DNA of 39,765 nt from an uncultured Collinsella sp. (GTDB taxonomy: Bacteria > Actinomycetota > Coriobacteriia > Coriobacteriales > Coriobacteriaceae), in assembly GCA_900541245.1 (NCBI GenBank), contig UQIS01000024.1, positions 1 to 39,765 of the forward strand. Reading direction: 5' to 3'. The notes under the pieces are model-generated. The model ran no database searches and was not told the DNA's origin. It saw nothing but the letters and a program-made list of their open reading frames with translations. The translations under genes and the position numbers were made by a program. Shown here in pieces: positions 1-8,328 of this stretch; within the stretch, counting starts at the first letter, position 1, and each line of letters opens with the position of its first letter.

Positions 1-221
1 TTCTTATGCGCGGAGTGTCGTCTCAGTTTGCGGTTTCGTCTGTATTGTCTCTTCTGATACTTGAGTATAGCGTTTGCTGGCGTCGGCGATCATCGCGTGC
101 GAGCTTGGCCCACATCCGCACCCGAACGGGCACAAGGGTGCTTAAGGCCGACTTAATCACCCACGCTTGTTGTGTGTGGCGTGCGTCGCCTCGGGCATAA
201 TGGAGCGCGAGAGGAGCACGC

Positions 222-917
222 ATGAACGAGCGCATTTTGGTAGTTGATGACGAGAAGGCCATCGCCGACTTGGTTGGTATCTACCTTACAAAAGAGGGCT
301 TTGATGTCCAGATTGCCTATAGCGGGGCCGATGCTGCCAAGGCGATTTTGGAGCAGGAGTTTGATCTGGCGCTGCTGGATGTCATGCTGCCCGATATCGA
401 TGGGTTTGAGCTGCTGCGTACGATCCGTTCCAGCCATACCTATCCCGTGATCATGCTGACGGCGCGCGATGCCCAGCAAGACAAGATCGAGGGCCTTTCG
501 CTTGGCGCGGACGATTACGTGGTTAAGCCGTTCCGTCCGCTGGAGCTCATCGCGCGCGTGCACGCTCAGCTTCGCCGCTACACCAGCTACGGTAGCCGCT
601 CGCAGGTGGCCGAGTCGCCGACCATCCAGCTCGACGGACTGGAGATCAACCGCGATGCTCGTTCCGTGACAGTGGACGGTTCACCGGTTCGCCTCACGCC
701 CACCGAGTATTCAATCTTGCTGTATCTGGTCGAGCATCGCGGCAGCGTGGTGGCCGTGGAGGACCTGTTCCGCGCGGTGTGGAACGAGGACTTTATGCCC
801 GGCTCCAACAATACGGTGATGGTGCATATTCGCCACTTGCGTGAAAAGATCGGCGACGACGCACAAAAGCCACGCTTTATCAAAAACGTCTGGGGCGTCG
901 GCTACATCATCGAATAA
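222..917 (+). CDS. OmpR/VanR-type response regulator
   Basis: Cytoplasmic DNA-binding response regulator of 231 aa, full length for the OmpR/PhoB family. The receiver domain covers about residues 3-118, with the acidic pair D9/D10, phospho-acceptor D53 in LLDVMLPD, T80 and K102 in VVKPF. The winged-helix effector domain covers about residues 130-231 and ends with the usual VWGVGYIIE. The ATG is preceded by GAGAGGAG, and a CATAAT -10-like hexamer sits at 196-201 without a clear -35. The kinase gene follows 26 nt downstream, so the two form a pair. The sequence is most like VanR-type regulators, but no vanHAX-type resistance genes are in the window, so its stimulus is unknown. Bases 1-221 hold no gene I can support. 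Confidence 0.93.
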   Translation: MNERILVVDDEKAIADLVGIYLTKEGFDVQIAYSGADAAKAILEQEFDLALLDVMLPDIDGFELLRTIRSSHTYPVIMLTARDAQQDKIEGLSLGADDYVVKPFRPLELIARVHAQLRRYTSYGSRSQVAESPTIQLDGLEINRDARSVTVDGSPVRLTPTEYSILLYLVEHRGSVVAVEDLFRAVWNEDFMPGSNNTVMVHIRHLREKIGDDAQKPRFIKNVWGVGYIIE

Positions 918-943
918 CGCTTTTCGCTTGTGAGGATCTTGAT

Positions 944-2182
944 ATGACAAAAGACGATAGGCAAGCGTTCGAGGTGCCCGATCGGCTCTTTGAATACGTG
1001 AGGTCGGTCGTCGACAACCGCGCGCTTGCAACGGTGCTGCTCTTTTTGCTGAGCCTGCTGCTGATTGGCATCGACAACATCGTCGGAATCTTGGCGGTGC
1101 TGCTTGTCGGCTTTTTGCTGATCGATCGATTTGAGATCGTGTGCCGCTGCGTGGTGATTGGCGGCGCCGCGTGGGCCATGACGTTGGCGATTGGCGCCAT
1201 GGCGCTCGGCGGCATCGAAGGGCCGGTGCTGTTCGATGCCGGCTTTGTATTCAACATGCTTGGCTTTGTGCTGGCGCTTGCCGCGTGCGTGCTGTTCTTG
1301 TGTGGCCGCGCCCTGTACTACCAGGGCTACGAGCAGGGCGAGCAGCATGCCGATTGTGTGCTGGCCGCTCGTATTCAAGATCGCCTGATCGATCACCCCG
1401 ACACCTGGGATAACATCGACGGCGACTTCTTGGAGGTCGAGGGCGCCCTTAACCGCGTGCGTGACCGTGAGCGCAAGGTGCAGCAAGCTCTGCGTGACGA
1501 GTCGCATCGCAAGGACGATTTGGTCACGTACTTGGCACATGACCTACGCACCCCGCTTGCCAGTGTGGTGGGCTATCTTTCGCTGCTGCAAGAGGCTCCC
1601 GAGCTGCCGGTTGAGCAACGTGCGCACTTTACGGGCGTGGCGCTCGACAAGGCGCACCGGCTCGATACGCTCATCGAAGAGTTCTTCGATATCACGCGCT
1701 TTGACTTCCACGATATCGTGCTCACGCGCGGCTATGTTGATCTGGGGTTGCTGCTGGCTCAGGTGACTGACGAGTTCTATCCCATCCTCAACGAGCAGCA
1801 TAAGGAAGTCCAAGTTGATATTCGCGAGGACCTGACGGTGCTCGTGGATGGCGACAAAATGGCTCGCGTGTTCAACAACATCATGAAAAACGCTATTGCC
1901 TATAGCTATGAGGGCTCGACCATCACGATCGAGGCCAGACGCCGGGACGGCGGTGGCGTGCGCGTGCGCTTTATCAATCAGGGCGATCCCATCCCTGCGG
2001 CTAAGCTCAAGGTGATCTTTGAGAAGTTCTATCGCCTGGATGCGGCGCGTGCGACCAATCGCGGCGGCGCTGGACTGGGGCTTGCCATCGCCAAGGAGAT
2101 CGTATGCGCGCACGGCGGTACCGTTGCATGTGAATCGACGCCCGAACACACGATATTCACCATCGAGCTGCCCGCCGCATAG
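944..2182 (+). CDS. VanS-like sensor histidine kinase
   Basis: Membrane sensor kinase of 412 aa, partner of the preceding regulator. The N-terminal third carries several hydrophobic segments (about residues 27-42, 46-61, 68-90 and 100-121) with very short loops, so there is no extracellular sensor domain of any size; it probably senses within or close to the membrane. HisKA phospho-acceptor is H199 in YLAHDLRTPLAS. The N box contains NNIMKNAIAYS. The first G box reads NQGDPIP, as in VanS proteins, rather than the commoner DxGxG. The G2 box is GGAGLGLAIAKEI. A GAGGATC ribosome binding site precedes the ATG. VanS-like describes the family, not vancomycin resistance, since no resistance operon accompanies it. 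Confidence 0.9.
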   Translation: MTKDDRQAFEVPDRLFEYVRSVVDNRALATVLLFLLSLLLIGIDNIVGILAVLLVGFLLIDRFEIVCRCVVIGGAAWAMTLAIGAMALGGIEGPVLFDAGFVFNMLGFVLALAACVLFLCGRALYYQGYEQGEQHADCVLAARIQDRLIDHPDTWDNIDGDFLEVEGALNRVRDRERKVQQALRDESHRKDDLVTYLAHDLRTPLASVVGYLSLLQEAPELPVEQRAHFTGVALDKAHRLDTLIEEFFDITRFDFHDIVLTRGYVDLGLLLAQVTDEFYPILNEQHKEVQVDIREDLTVLVDGDKMARVFNNIMKNAIAYSYEGSTITIEARRRDGGGVRVRFINQGDPIPAAKLKVIFEKFYRLDAARATNRGGAGLGLAIAKEIVCAHGGTVACESTPEHTIFTIELPAA

Positions 2183-2285
2183 CCAGCGTGCCCTTACAAA
2201 CACTTGACAATGCGCTCACGTGCATATGAGCCGCGATTCCTACTATCGATACTGCTGAATTGATATCGATGTGGAGGTATGCGGT

Positions 2286-3161
2286 ATGACGGCTGCTGCG
2301 GCTGTGGAGCCCACGGAGCTTGAAGAACTCATGAAAGCGCAGGCCGAGGCCGCGCACGAGCGCGAGGTTGGGGATGCGACTCGCCCCACGGCAGAGGATC
2401 TTGCCGCCTCGCCGACGCGAATCGATGTTGAGGGCCTCGACCTGTTCTATGGCGACCACCATGCGCTCAAGGACGTGAATATCAAGATCCGCGACAAGCA
2501 GATTACCTCGTTCATCGGGCCTTCGGGCTGCGGAAAGTCCACGTTGCTGCGCTGCTTTAACCGCATGAACGACGGCATCAAGGACTGCCGAATCGAGGGC
2601 AAGATTGCGCTCGATGGTCAAGATATCCTGGGCGACTACGACATCTGCCGCCTTCGCCAGCGCGTGGGCATGGTGTTCCAGCGCCCCAACCCGTTTCCCA
2701 TGAGCATCTACGACAACGTCGCCTATGGGCCGCGCGGTATGGGTGTGCGCGATCGCGTCGTGCTCGACGAGCTGGTCGAAGACTCCCTGCGACGCGCCGC
2801 CCTGTGGGACGAGGCCAAGGACAAGCTCAAAGAGTCGGGTCTGGGTCTTTCGGGCGGCCAGCAGCAGCGCCTGTGCATCGCCCGCGCACTTGCCGTGCAG
2901 CCCGACATTCTGCTGATGGACGAGCCGACCTCGGCACTCGATCCCGTATCGACGCTGGTGGTGGAGCAGCTGGCCTGCGAGCTCAAAGAGACCTGCACGC
3001 TCGTGGTCGTTACGCACAATATGCAGCAGGCGGCGCGTATCTCCGATTCGGTCGCATTCTTTTTGCTGGGTGAGCTGGCGGAGCACGCGCCCACCGCGCA
3101 ACTCTTCAAGAATCCGACCGATCCGCGCACGGCGGATTATTTGACGGGGCGTTTTGGCTGA
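2286..3161 (+). CDS. pstB: Phosphate ABC transporter ATP-binding protein PstB
   Basis: ATPase subunit of the high-affinity phosphate importer PstSCAB, working at the inner face of the membrane; 291 aa. It shows Walker A GPSGCGKST (residues 78-86), Q-loop VFQRPNPFPMSIYDN, which is characteristic of PstB, signature LSGGQQQR, Walker B ILLMDEPTSALDP and the switch His in VVTHN. I chose the ATG at 2286 because GGAGG at 2273-2277 lies 8 nt upstream; an in-frame GTG at 2271 overlaps that Shine-Dalgarno. The protein has about 45 extra N-terminal residues, rich in Glu and Ala, before the usual PstB start. The pstS, pstC, pstA and phoU genes are not next to it. A TTGACA hexamer at 2204-2209 may be a -35, but its -10 is poor. 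The following PhoB/PhoR-like pair fits phosphate control. Confidence 0.93.
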   Translation: MTAAAAVEPTELEELMKAQAEAAHEREVGDATRPTAEDLAASPTRIDVEGLDLFYGDHHALKDVNIKIRDKQITSFIGPSGCGKSTLLRCFNRMNDGIKDCRIEGKIALDGQDILGDYDICRLRQRVGMVFQRPNPFPMSIYDNVAYGPRGMGVRDRVVLDELVEDSLRRAALWDEAKDKLKESGLGLSGGQQQRLCIARALAVQPDILLMDEPTSALDPVSTLVVEQLACELKETCTLVVVTHNMQQAARISDSVAFFLLGELAEHAPTAQLFKNPTDPRTADYLTGRFG

Positions 3162-3171
3162 TACCATCTAG

Positions 3172-3185
3172 TAAAGGTACCTTTA
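3172..3185. promoter_or_regulatory. Perfect 14-bp palindrome before the PhoB-like gene
   Basis: TAAAGGTACCTTTA is fully self-complementary and lies between the pstB stop and the regulator start, 40 nt upstream of the ATG at 3226. It is the right size for a dimeric repressor or activator site. No factor is identified, and it does not resemble the classic Pho box. Confidence 0.35.
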
Positions 3186-3225
3186 GGGTTAAGATGCGGT
3201 CATGCCGGCCGCAAAGGGGTTCAAC

Positions 3226-3954
3226 ATGATCTATTACGTCGAGGACGATGACAACATCAGGGATTTGACGGTCTATGCGCTGCGCAAGCAGGGGATTGAG
3301 GCCGAAGGCGGTTCGTGCGACGGTTAGTTTAAGGCTGCCGTGGCGCGACGGGTACCCGATGCCGTCCTGCTCGACATCATGCTGCCCGATACCGATGGCT
3401 TGGCGATTATGCGTCGACTGCGTGCCGATCGCCTGACGGCGACGGTGCCCATCATGATGCTTACCGCCAAGGATACCGAGCTCGACAAGGTGATGGCGCT
3501 CGATGGCGGTGCCGACGATTACCTGACTAAGCCGTTTTCGCTCATGGAGCTCGCCAGCCGCTGCCGCGCACTGCTGCGTCGCGGCGGCATGGTCAAACAG
3601 GCAAGCGATGTGCTCAGCGTGGGCGACATCGTGCTCTCGCCCAGCCATCGTGAGGTGACTGTTGCCGGCGAGTCGCTTAAGCTCACCCTGCGCGAGTTCG
3701 ACCTGCTCGAGTACCTCATGCGCAAGCCCGGCGTGGTCTTTACCCGCGAGTCGTTGCTGCAGAGCGTGTGGGGCTGGGACTTCGACGGCGGTTCGCGCAC
3801 CGTTGACGTGCACGTGCAGACGCTTCGCCAAAAACTGGGCGAGCATGCCAGCGCCATCGAGACCGTGCGCGGCGTGGGCTACCGCTTGGCCGAGCCTTCT
3901 GCCGGTGATGGTGCCGAAGGTGACGACACCGCGGCCACCGCATCGGAGGAGTAA
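3226..3954 (+). pseudogene. PhoB-like response regulator interrupted by an amber codon
   Basis: The reading frame starts at ATG 3226 (AAAGGGG Shine-Dalgarno, 6 nt spacing) and would encode a 242-aa OmpR-family regulator, but codon 34 (3325-3327) is TAG. Both sides read as one normal receiver: MIYYVEDDDNIRDL before the stop, LLDIMLPDTDG with phospho-acceptor D50, MLTAKD and LTKPFS after it, then a complete winged helix ending in VRGVGYRLAE. Relatives usually have Glu or Ala at the stop position, and GAG to TAG is a single change. A restart at GTG 3340 would lose the acidic pocket (E6-D8) and strand 1, so it should not be phosphorylatable. The intact kinase follows 3 nt later. This could be a true nonsense mutation, a suppressed stop or a sequencing error. 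Confidence 0.8.
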
Positions 3955-3957
3955 CCC

Positions 3958-5370
3958 GTGGTCTTCGCCCCCCAGGGAAAACATACGCTGTCGCACCGCG
4001 TTTTTGTGACGATCTTTGTCTGCGCCATGGCGGTTATCGTGGCGTTTACGGTGCTGGGTGCGTTCTTTGTGCAAAACACCTTGGCGGATGCCACGAGTGC
4101 CAACCTGGCGCAAGAAACCGAGCTCATTGCTGCCGCCCTCGACGAGCAGCAGGAGCCCATCCCGTTCTTGCGTAGCCTCGATCGAGAGGACTTGCGCATC
4201 ACGCTGATTAACAAGGATGGATCGGTTGCCTACGACAACGAGGCGCCGCCTTCCACACTGCCCAACCATGGCGATCGCCCCGAGGTCATCGAGGCCTTTG
4301 AGAGTGGTTCGGGTTCCGCGGAGCGCGCAAGCTCTACGCTCGACGAGATTATGCTGTATCGCGCCGTCGCCCTTGATAACGGCCAGGTTGTCCGCTTGGC
4401 GCAGGCCCAGCCTGGCGTTGCGGCGATTTTGCTGTCGATGGTGGCGCCGATGCTGCTTATCGCAGCAGCGGGTGCGGTACTCTCGTTTTTTATGGCGCGC
4501 CGCGAGTCCCGTGCCATCATCGCGCCTTTGCAAGAGGTGGATTTGGACCATCCACGCCGTAGCTATGAGCACGCCTATGCCGAGATGGTCCCCATGCTTG
4601 AGCGTATCGAGTCGCAGCGCCAGGAACTCAAGCGCCAAATGGCGGTGCTGGCGGACAACGACCGTATGCGCCGCGAGTTCACGGCGAATATCACCCATGA
4701 GCTCAAGACGCCGCTTACGGCGATTTCGGGCTATGCCGAGCTCATCGCAAACGGCATGGTCGAGGGCGAGGACGACCTGCGCAACTTTGGCGGTCGCATC
4801 TATCGTGAGGCAGGCCGCTTGGCGGCGCTCGTCAACGACATCCTTACGCTGTCTAACTTGGACGAGGCCGAGCGTGCAACTGAGGGCGAGGCGGTGCCCA
4901 TTGGGTCCACGGAGCCTATTGAGCTCTCGCGTGCCATCTACGCGGTCGAGCAGCGTCTTGAACAGGTCGCCCGTCAGGCGAATGTGACGATAAGTCATGA
5001 GACCAAGCCTGTGGTCATCGAAGGCGTGTCGCGCTTGATCGACGAGCTCATCTATAATCTGGCAAGCAACGCCATCCGCTACAATCGGCCCGGCGGTACG
5101 GTTACGCTGCAGTGCGGCACCAACGACGAAGGCCATCCGTTCCTCGCGGTCGCCGACACGGGAATCGGTATCGCGCCTGAAGAACAGGGCAAGGTATTTG
5201 AGCGGTTCTATCGCGTGGACAAGAGTAGGTCCAAGGCACGCGGCGGAACCGGCCTGGGGCTTGCCATTGTCAAGCATGCGGCCCTGTATCATCACGCCAC
5301 GCTCGATTTGTCGAGCGAGTTGGGCGTGGGAACCACCATTACGGTGACGTTTCCCATACAGCAGGACTAG
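3958..5370 (+). CDS. PhoR-like sensor histidine kinase
   Basis: Membrane histidine kinase of 470 aa. TM1 is at about residues 14-38, an extracytoplasmic sensor of about 115 residues follows, and TM2 is at about 154-179. HisKA has H247 in NITHELKTPLTAISGY, the N box is LASNAIRYN, and the G boxes are DTGIGI and GGTGLGLAIVKH. The start is GTG at 3958, supported by GGAGGAG about 8 nt upstream; it begins 3 nt after the PhoB-like stop, so the two genes are translationally linked. Together with pstB upstream, this suggests a PhoR-type phosphate sensor, although no ligand-binding residues can be assigned. A hairpin terminator follows at 5408. Confidence 0.9.
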   Translation: MVFAPQGKHTLSHRVFVTIFVCAMAVIVAFTVLGAFFVQNTLADATSANLAQETELIAAALDEQQEPIPFLRSLDREDLRITLINKDGSVAYDNEAPPSTLPNHGDRPEVIEAFESGSGSAERASSTLDEIMLYRAVALDNGQVVRLAQAQPGVAAILLSMVAPMLLIAAAGAVLSFFMARRESRAIIAPLQEVDLDHPRRSYEHAYAEMVPMLERIESQRQELKRQMAVLADNDRMRREFTANITHELKTPLTAISGYAELIANGMVEGEDDLRNFGGRIYREAGRLAALVNDILTLSNLDEAERATEGEAVPIGSTEPIELSRAIYAVEQRLEQVARQANVTISHETKPVVIEGVSRLIDELIYNLASNAIRYNRPGGTVTLQCGTNDEGHPFLAVADTGIGIAPEEQGKVFERFYRVDKSRSKARGGTGLGLAIVKHAALYHHATLDLSSELGVGTTITVTFPIQQD

Positions 5371-5407
5371 CCATTCGCATAGCGATACAACATAGATATT
5401 GATGCAG

Positions 5408-5440
5408 ACGCCGCATTTGACTTTCGGGTGCGGCGTTGTT
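5408..5440 (+). terminator. Intrinsic terminator after the kinase gene
   Basis: ACGCCGCA (5408-5415) pairs with TGCGGCGT (5429-5436) across a 13-nt loop and is followed by a T-rich run. It probably ends the pstB-phoB-phoR transcript. Confidence 0.6.
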
Positions 5441-5501
5441 GTGCAATTTTACGATTGCTTCCGACATTTTTACAGGAGAGCCTGTTTCTTATGTATAGAG
5501 T

Positions 5502-5530
5502 TTGGTCTCGGTAAAAAGATGCGATAACAT
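5502..5530 (+). promoter_or_regulatory. Sigma-70-type promoter of the polysaccharide control operon
   Basis: TTGGTC (5502-5507), a 17-nt spacer and TAACAT (5525-5530) match a vegetative promoter. Transcription would start near 5537, giving a leader of about 40 nt before the ATG at 5578. Confidence 0.5.
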
Positions 5531-5577
5531 ACGGACAGTTTTGTCAATCCGAACTGGGGAAATGAAAGGCAAGCTGC

Positions 5578-6234
5578 ATGACCCTTCTCGAACTGTTCCA
5601 GCTGCTGAAGAAGCACCTTCAGCTGGTCATCACCCTTCCGGTGGTCTGCGCGATCGCCATGGGCATCGTGTCCTTCGTTGCGATGGACAACACCTATACC
5701 GCGACGACGAGCATGTACATTCTCGCCAAGACCGACGATAGCGGTCAGATGAACTACAACGATCTCTCGGCGAGTCAGATGCTTTCCAACGATATCGCCA
5801 CGCTGCTGGATAGCGATAGCGTTAAGAGCGGCGCAGCCAATGAACTGGGCCTCACCGATCTGGATGACTACAAGGTGTCTGTTTCCTCCGAGACCACCAC
5901 GCGTGTCATTACGCTTTCGGTTACCGGCACCGATGCCAAAGAGACGGCTAAGGTCGCAAAGGCCATGGCCAGCTCGGTGAGTACGGTCGCTCAGAACGGC
6001 GGCGCTGCCCAGAGCATCAACGTTATCGACGAGGCTAAGACCCCCGAAGCCCCCAGCGGTCCCAAGCGTATGCTGTACGTTGCTGTCGCGTTCCTCGCGG
6101 GCATCTTTATCGCAGTTGCCTATGTCGTTTTGGCAGACATGCTCAACACCCGCATCCGCGGTGCAGAAGAGGCAGAAGAGCTCCTGGGTATTCCCGTTGT
6201 TGGCCGAATTCCGGCTATGAAAGGTGGTAAATAG
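5578..6234 (+). CDS. Wzz/YveK-type polysaccharide co-polymerase
   Basis: Membrane protein of 218 aa from the chain-length determinant family that works with BY-kinases in capsule or exopolysaccharide assembly. It has the expected two-TM layout: TM1 at about residues 17-37 and TM2 at about 165-187, with an extracytoplasmic region between them. Proline and glycine residues precede TM2 (EAPSGPKR), as is typical. The cytoplasmic tail (about 188-218) ends ELLGIPVVGRIPAMKGGK and would contact the kinase encoded 2 nt downstream. A GAAAGG Shine-Dalgarno lies 10 nt before the ATG. This is the short Gram-positive form, with the kinase domain as a separate protein. Confidence 0.85.
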   Translation: MTLLELFQLLKKHLQLVITLPVVCAIAMGIVSFVAMDNTYTATTSMYILAKTDDSGQMNYNDLSASQMLSNDIATLLDSDSVKSGAANELGLTDLDDYKVSVSSETTTRVITLSVTGTDAKETAKVAKAMASSVSTVAQNGGAAQSINVIDEAKTPEAPSGPKRMLYVAVAFLAGIFIAVAYVVLADMLNTRIRGAEEAEELLGIPVVGRIPAMKGGK

Positions 6235-6236
6235 GC

Positions 6237-6974
6237 ATGGCTAAGGCAAAGAACACCGATAAGCTCGTTGTACAGAATGCCGCCAAGACCCTTCTGGCCA
6301 ACATCCGCTTTGCGAGCGTGGACGACCCCATTCGCACCATCACTGTTACGTCCTCGATTCCCAACGAGGGCAAGTCTACGGTTTCCATCAACCTTGCCCA
6401 GGCTATCGCCACCAGCGGCAAGAGCGTCCTGCTGGTCGAGGCTGATATGCGTCGCAGGTCCCTTGCCGATATGCTCGGCGTCCGCTCCCGCGGCGGACTC
6501 TATGCAGTCCTTTCCGAGCAGGTTTCTATTGACCAGGCGATTGTCGAGACGGGTCAGAAGAACTTCTACTTCCTCGATGCCGAGCCGCATATTCCCAATC
6601 CTGCCGACATCATCGTCTCTCACCGCTTTGCCAAGCTGGTAAAGGCACTGTCCGCCAAGTTCCAGTACGTCATCTTTGATGCTCCCCCGGTCGGCACTTT
6701 CATCGATGCTGCCGAGATCGCAAGTCTGACCGACGGTGCGCTTTTTGTCGTGCGTGAGGATTTCACCAAGCGCGAGGAGGCGCTCAACGCCATCGGTCAG
6801 CTTAAGAAGTCCGAGAAGGTCAAGCTCATCGGTACCGTTATGAACTACTGCGAGACCGAGACCAGCGAGTACTACTACTCCTACTACACCAAGGACGGTA
6901 AGAAGGTGAAGAAGGGCTCCGACGATCAGGGGACTTCCAAAAAGGGCATCTTCACCAACCGAGCAAACGTTTAG
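6237..6974 (+). CDS. CpsD/CapB-type tyrosine kinase (BY-kinase)
   Basis: Cytoplasmic bacterial tyrosine kinase of 245 aa, full length for the stand-alone form. It has Walker A SSIPNEGKST (residues 39-48), Walker A' LLVEADMRR (66-73) and Walker B VIFDAPP (145-151). The C-terminal Tyr cluster, SEYYYSYYT (210-218, five Tyr), is the usual autophosphorylation site. It starts 2 nt after the co-polymerase stop, so translation is probably coupled, and the PHP phosphatase that would reverse its phosphorylation follows after 17 nt. The tail beyond the cluster is Lys/Gly-rich. Function follows well from the family and context; the substrates are unknown. Confidence 0.9.
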   Translation: MAKAKNTDKLVVQNAAKTLLANIRFASVDDPIRTITVTSSIPNEGKSTVSINLAQAIATSGKSVLLVEADMRRRSLADMLGVRSRGGLYAVLSEQVSIDQAIVETGQKNFYFLDAEPHIPNPADIIVSHRFAKLVKALSAKFQYVIFDAPPVGTFIDAAEIASLTDGALFVVREDFTKREEALNAIGQLKKSEKVKLIGTVMNYCETETSEYYYSYYTKDGKKVKKGSDDQGTSKKGIFTNRANV

Positions 6975-6991
6975 TTGATTAAGGCTGACCT

Positions 6992-7642
6992 ATGCGTGAC
7001 ATTCATTGCCATATCTTGCCGGGTGTAGACGACGGCGCCGCCGATCTCGATGAGAGCTTGGCGATGCTCGAGGCTGCCAAGCGGGCCGGTGTAACCAGAA
7101 TCGTTTGCACTCCTCACTGCCGTGATCCCTATTTTGATTACGACAAGATGTGGGATGCCTTTGAGCTACTGCGTGATAACGCTGACGGTTTTCCGCTCCA
7201 GATGGGCTTCGAGGTCAACCATCGAAAGCTTGTTGAGCTTGGTATCGATGCTGCGGAGCACTTGCATTTCGATGGAACCAACGAGTTTCTGCTCGAGCTT
7301 TCGACGCATGCCGATGCGTATGCGTTTAGAGAGTACGAGAACACGATTTACGATTTGCAGTGCCGTGGCTACCAGGTGATCATCGCTCATCCTGAGCGCT
7401 ATCGTGCCGTCCAAAAGGATGTAAGCGTGGCGGAGCGCCTGGTCGATATGGGCTGCAAGCTGCAGGCTTCGGCGGACTTTATTGCCGGCGGTCGCTTTGG
7501 TCGCGAGAAAAAGCCGGCACAGCGCCTGTTCGATCAGAACCTGTACAGCTTCATCGCGAGCGATGCCCATAACGTGGGTCATTACGACTGCCTGGCGAAG
7601 GCTCGCGCGAAGTTTAGCGTGCGCGGAGCTCATTTTCGCTAA
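6992..7642 (+). CDS. CpsB/CapC-type PHP tyrosine phosphatase
   Basis: Metal-dependent phosphotyrosine phosphatase of 216 aa from the PHP family, acting on the BY-kinase and co-polymerase. Metal ligands are visible in the usual places: H5 and H7 in DIHCHILPGVDDG, TPHCRDPYFD, AHPERY, and SDAHN near the C-terminus. The length is slightly below the family's usual 240-255 aa, and the C-terminus ends soon after the SDAHN block. It is the third gene of the 5578-7642 unit. The Shine-Dalgarno is weak; the start is fixed by alignment of the HCH motif. No polymerase, flippase or glycosyltransferase genes follow. Confidence 0.87.
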   Translation: MRDIHCHILPGVDDGAADLDESLAMLEAAKRAGVTRIVCTPHCRDPYFDYDKMWDAFELLRDNADGFPLQMGFEVNHRKLVELGIDAAEHLHFDGTNEFLLELSTHADAYAFREYENTIYDLQCRGYQVIIAHPERYRAVQKDVSVAERLVDMGCKLQASADFIAGGRFGREKKPAQRLFDQNLYSFIASDAHNVGHYDCLAKARAKFSVRGAHFR

Positions 7643-7680
7643 AATCTGTCCCTAACGTTCGCATTGAATGAAAGGGCAGC

Positions 7681-8181
7681 ATGGATATCCAACTTAAGAC
7701 GGGATGCTTTGATGACGCGGCGTTGGTGCGCCGCGTCGTTTTTATGGACGAGCAGGGCTACGAGAATGAGTTCGACGCTATCGACGAGGATCCGAACTGC
7801 ATTCATGTGACGCTCTATGTAGACGGCGAGCTTGCCGGTTGCTCGCGCGTGTTTCCCGAAGAGCTTGAGCGCGCGGCTGACGCAGAGGCTCCGGTGTCGC
7901 CGGCGTGCGACTTGGACGAAGGTGTCGCGGCGGGGGAGACCTACATTATGGGGCGCGTGGCCGTGCTGCCGAGCATGCGCCGTCGCGGTCTGGCGAGCAA
8001 GATTGTCGAGGCCAGTGATGCCGCCGCGCGTGATGCCGGTGCCAGGCTCATTAAGCTGCATGCTCAGGAATACGTGCTGCCACTCTATGCCAAGGCGGGC
8101 TACACGCAAATTGCCCCGGTAGATTACGAAGACGAGGGCCAGCCCCATGCCTGGATGGCCAAGCGCGTAGATGGCAGATAG
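7681..8181 (+). CDS. GNAT-family N-acetyltransferase
   Basis: Acetyltransferase of 166 aa that moves an acetyl group from acetyl-CoA to an unidentified amine. The acetyl-CoA binding segment is MGRVAVLPSMRRRGLASKIV (about residues 90-109), with the R/Q-x-x-G-x-G/A signature as RRRGLA. The C-terminal part, LHAQEYVLPLYAKAGY, resembles ElaA-like and other single-domain GNATs. A GAAAGGGC Shine-Dalgarno precedes the ATG. It lies 38 nt after the phosphatase gene and could be cotranscribed, but nothing ties it to polysaccharide work. The substrate cannot be read from the sequence. Confidence 0.8.
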   Translation: MDIQLKTGCFDDAALVRRVVFMDEQGYENEFDAIDEDPNCIHVTLYVDGELAGCSRVFPEELERAADAEAPVSPACDLDEGVAAGETYIMGRVAVLPSMRRRGLASKIVEASDAAARDAGARLIKLHAQEYVLPLYAKAGYTQIAPVDYEDEGQPHAWMAKRVDGR

Positions 8182-8219
8182 GGACGCTCCTTTTCTGCCG
8201 GCAGTGGGGGACACTCCTT
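8181..8219. repeat. Two direct copies of GGGACRCTCCTT
   Basis: GGGACGCTCCTT (8181-8192) and GGGACACTCCTT (8208-8219) are near-identical 12-mers 27 nt apart, starting right at the GNAT stop codon. A related GGGACGTTCTTA lies at 10606-10617. The function is unknown; they may be remnants of a dispersed intergenic repeat. Confidence 0.4.
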
Positions 8220-8328
8220 GGCAATTGGCGCATCGGAGCTTTTGGACATACAGTTTTTCGATTCCGTATGTATATATGCGCGCTAATGGGTTATAAAATC
8301 TAAGTCTGAACATAGCAGGTCTGCGATT

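Noticed and set aside
23..262. Short minus-strand frame at the left edge, and a plus-strand frame at 6-200
   Set aside because: No domain, no ribosome site, Arg-rich composition typical of antisense frames, and overlap with the start of the response regulator gene.
222..2182. Vancomycin resistance locus
   Set aside because: The regulator and kinase are VanR/VanS-like, but no vanH, ligase or vanX gene is present; the neighbours are pstB and another two-component pair.
3106..5295. Very long open frame on the minus strand opposite the PhoB/PhoR-like genes
   Set aside because: It mirrors the codon pattern of the real plus-strand genes (high GC third positions), has no recognisable domains and no ribosome binding site. 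The same holds for minus-strand frames opposite htpG (8300-10252), aspS (30012-31661) and feoB (33340-35577).
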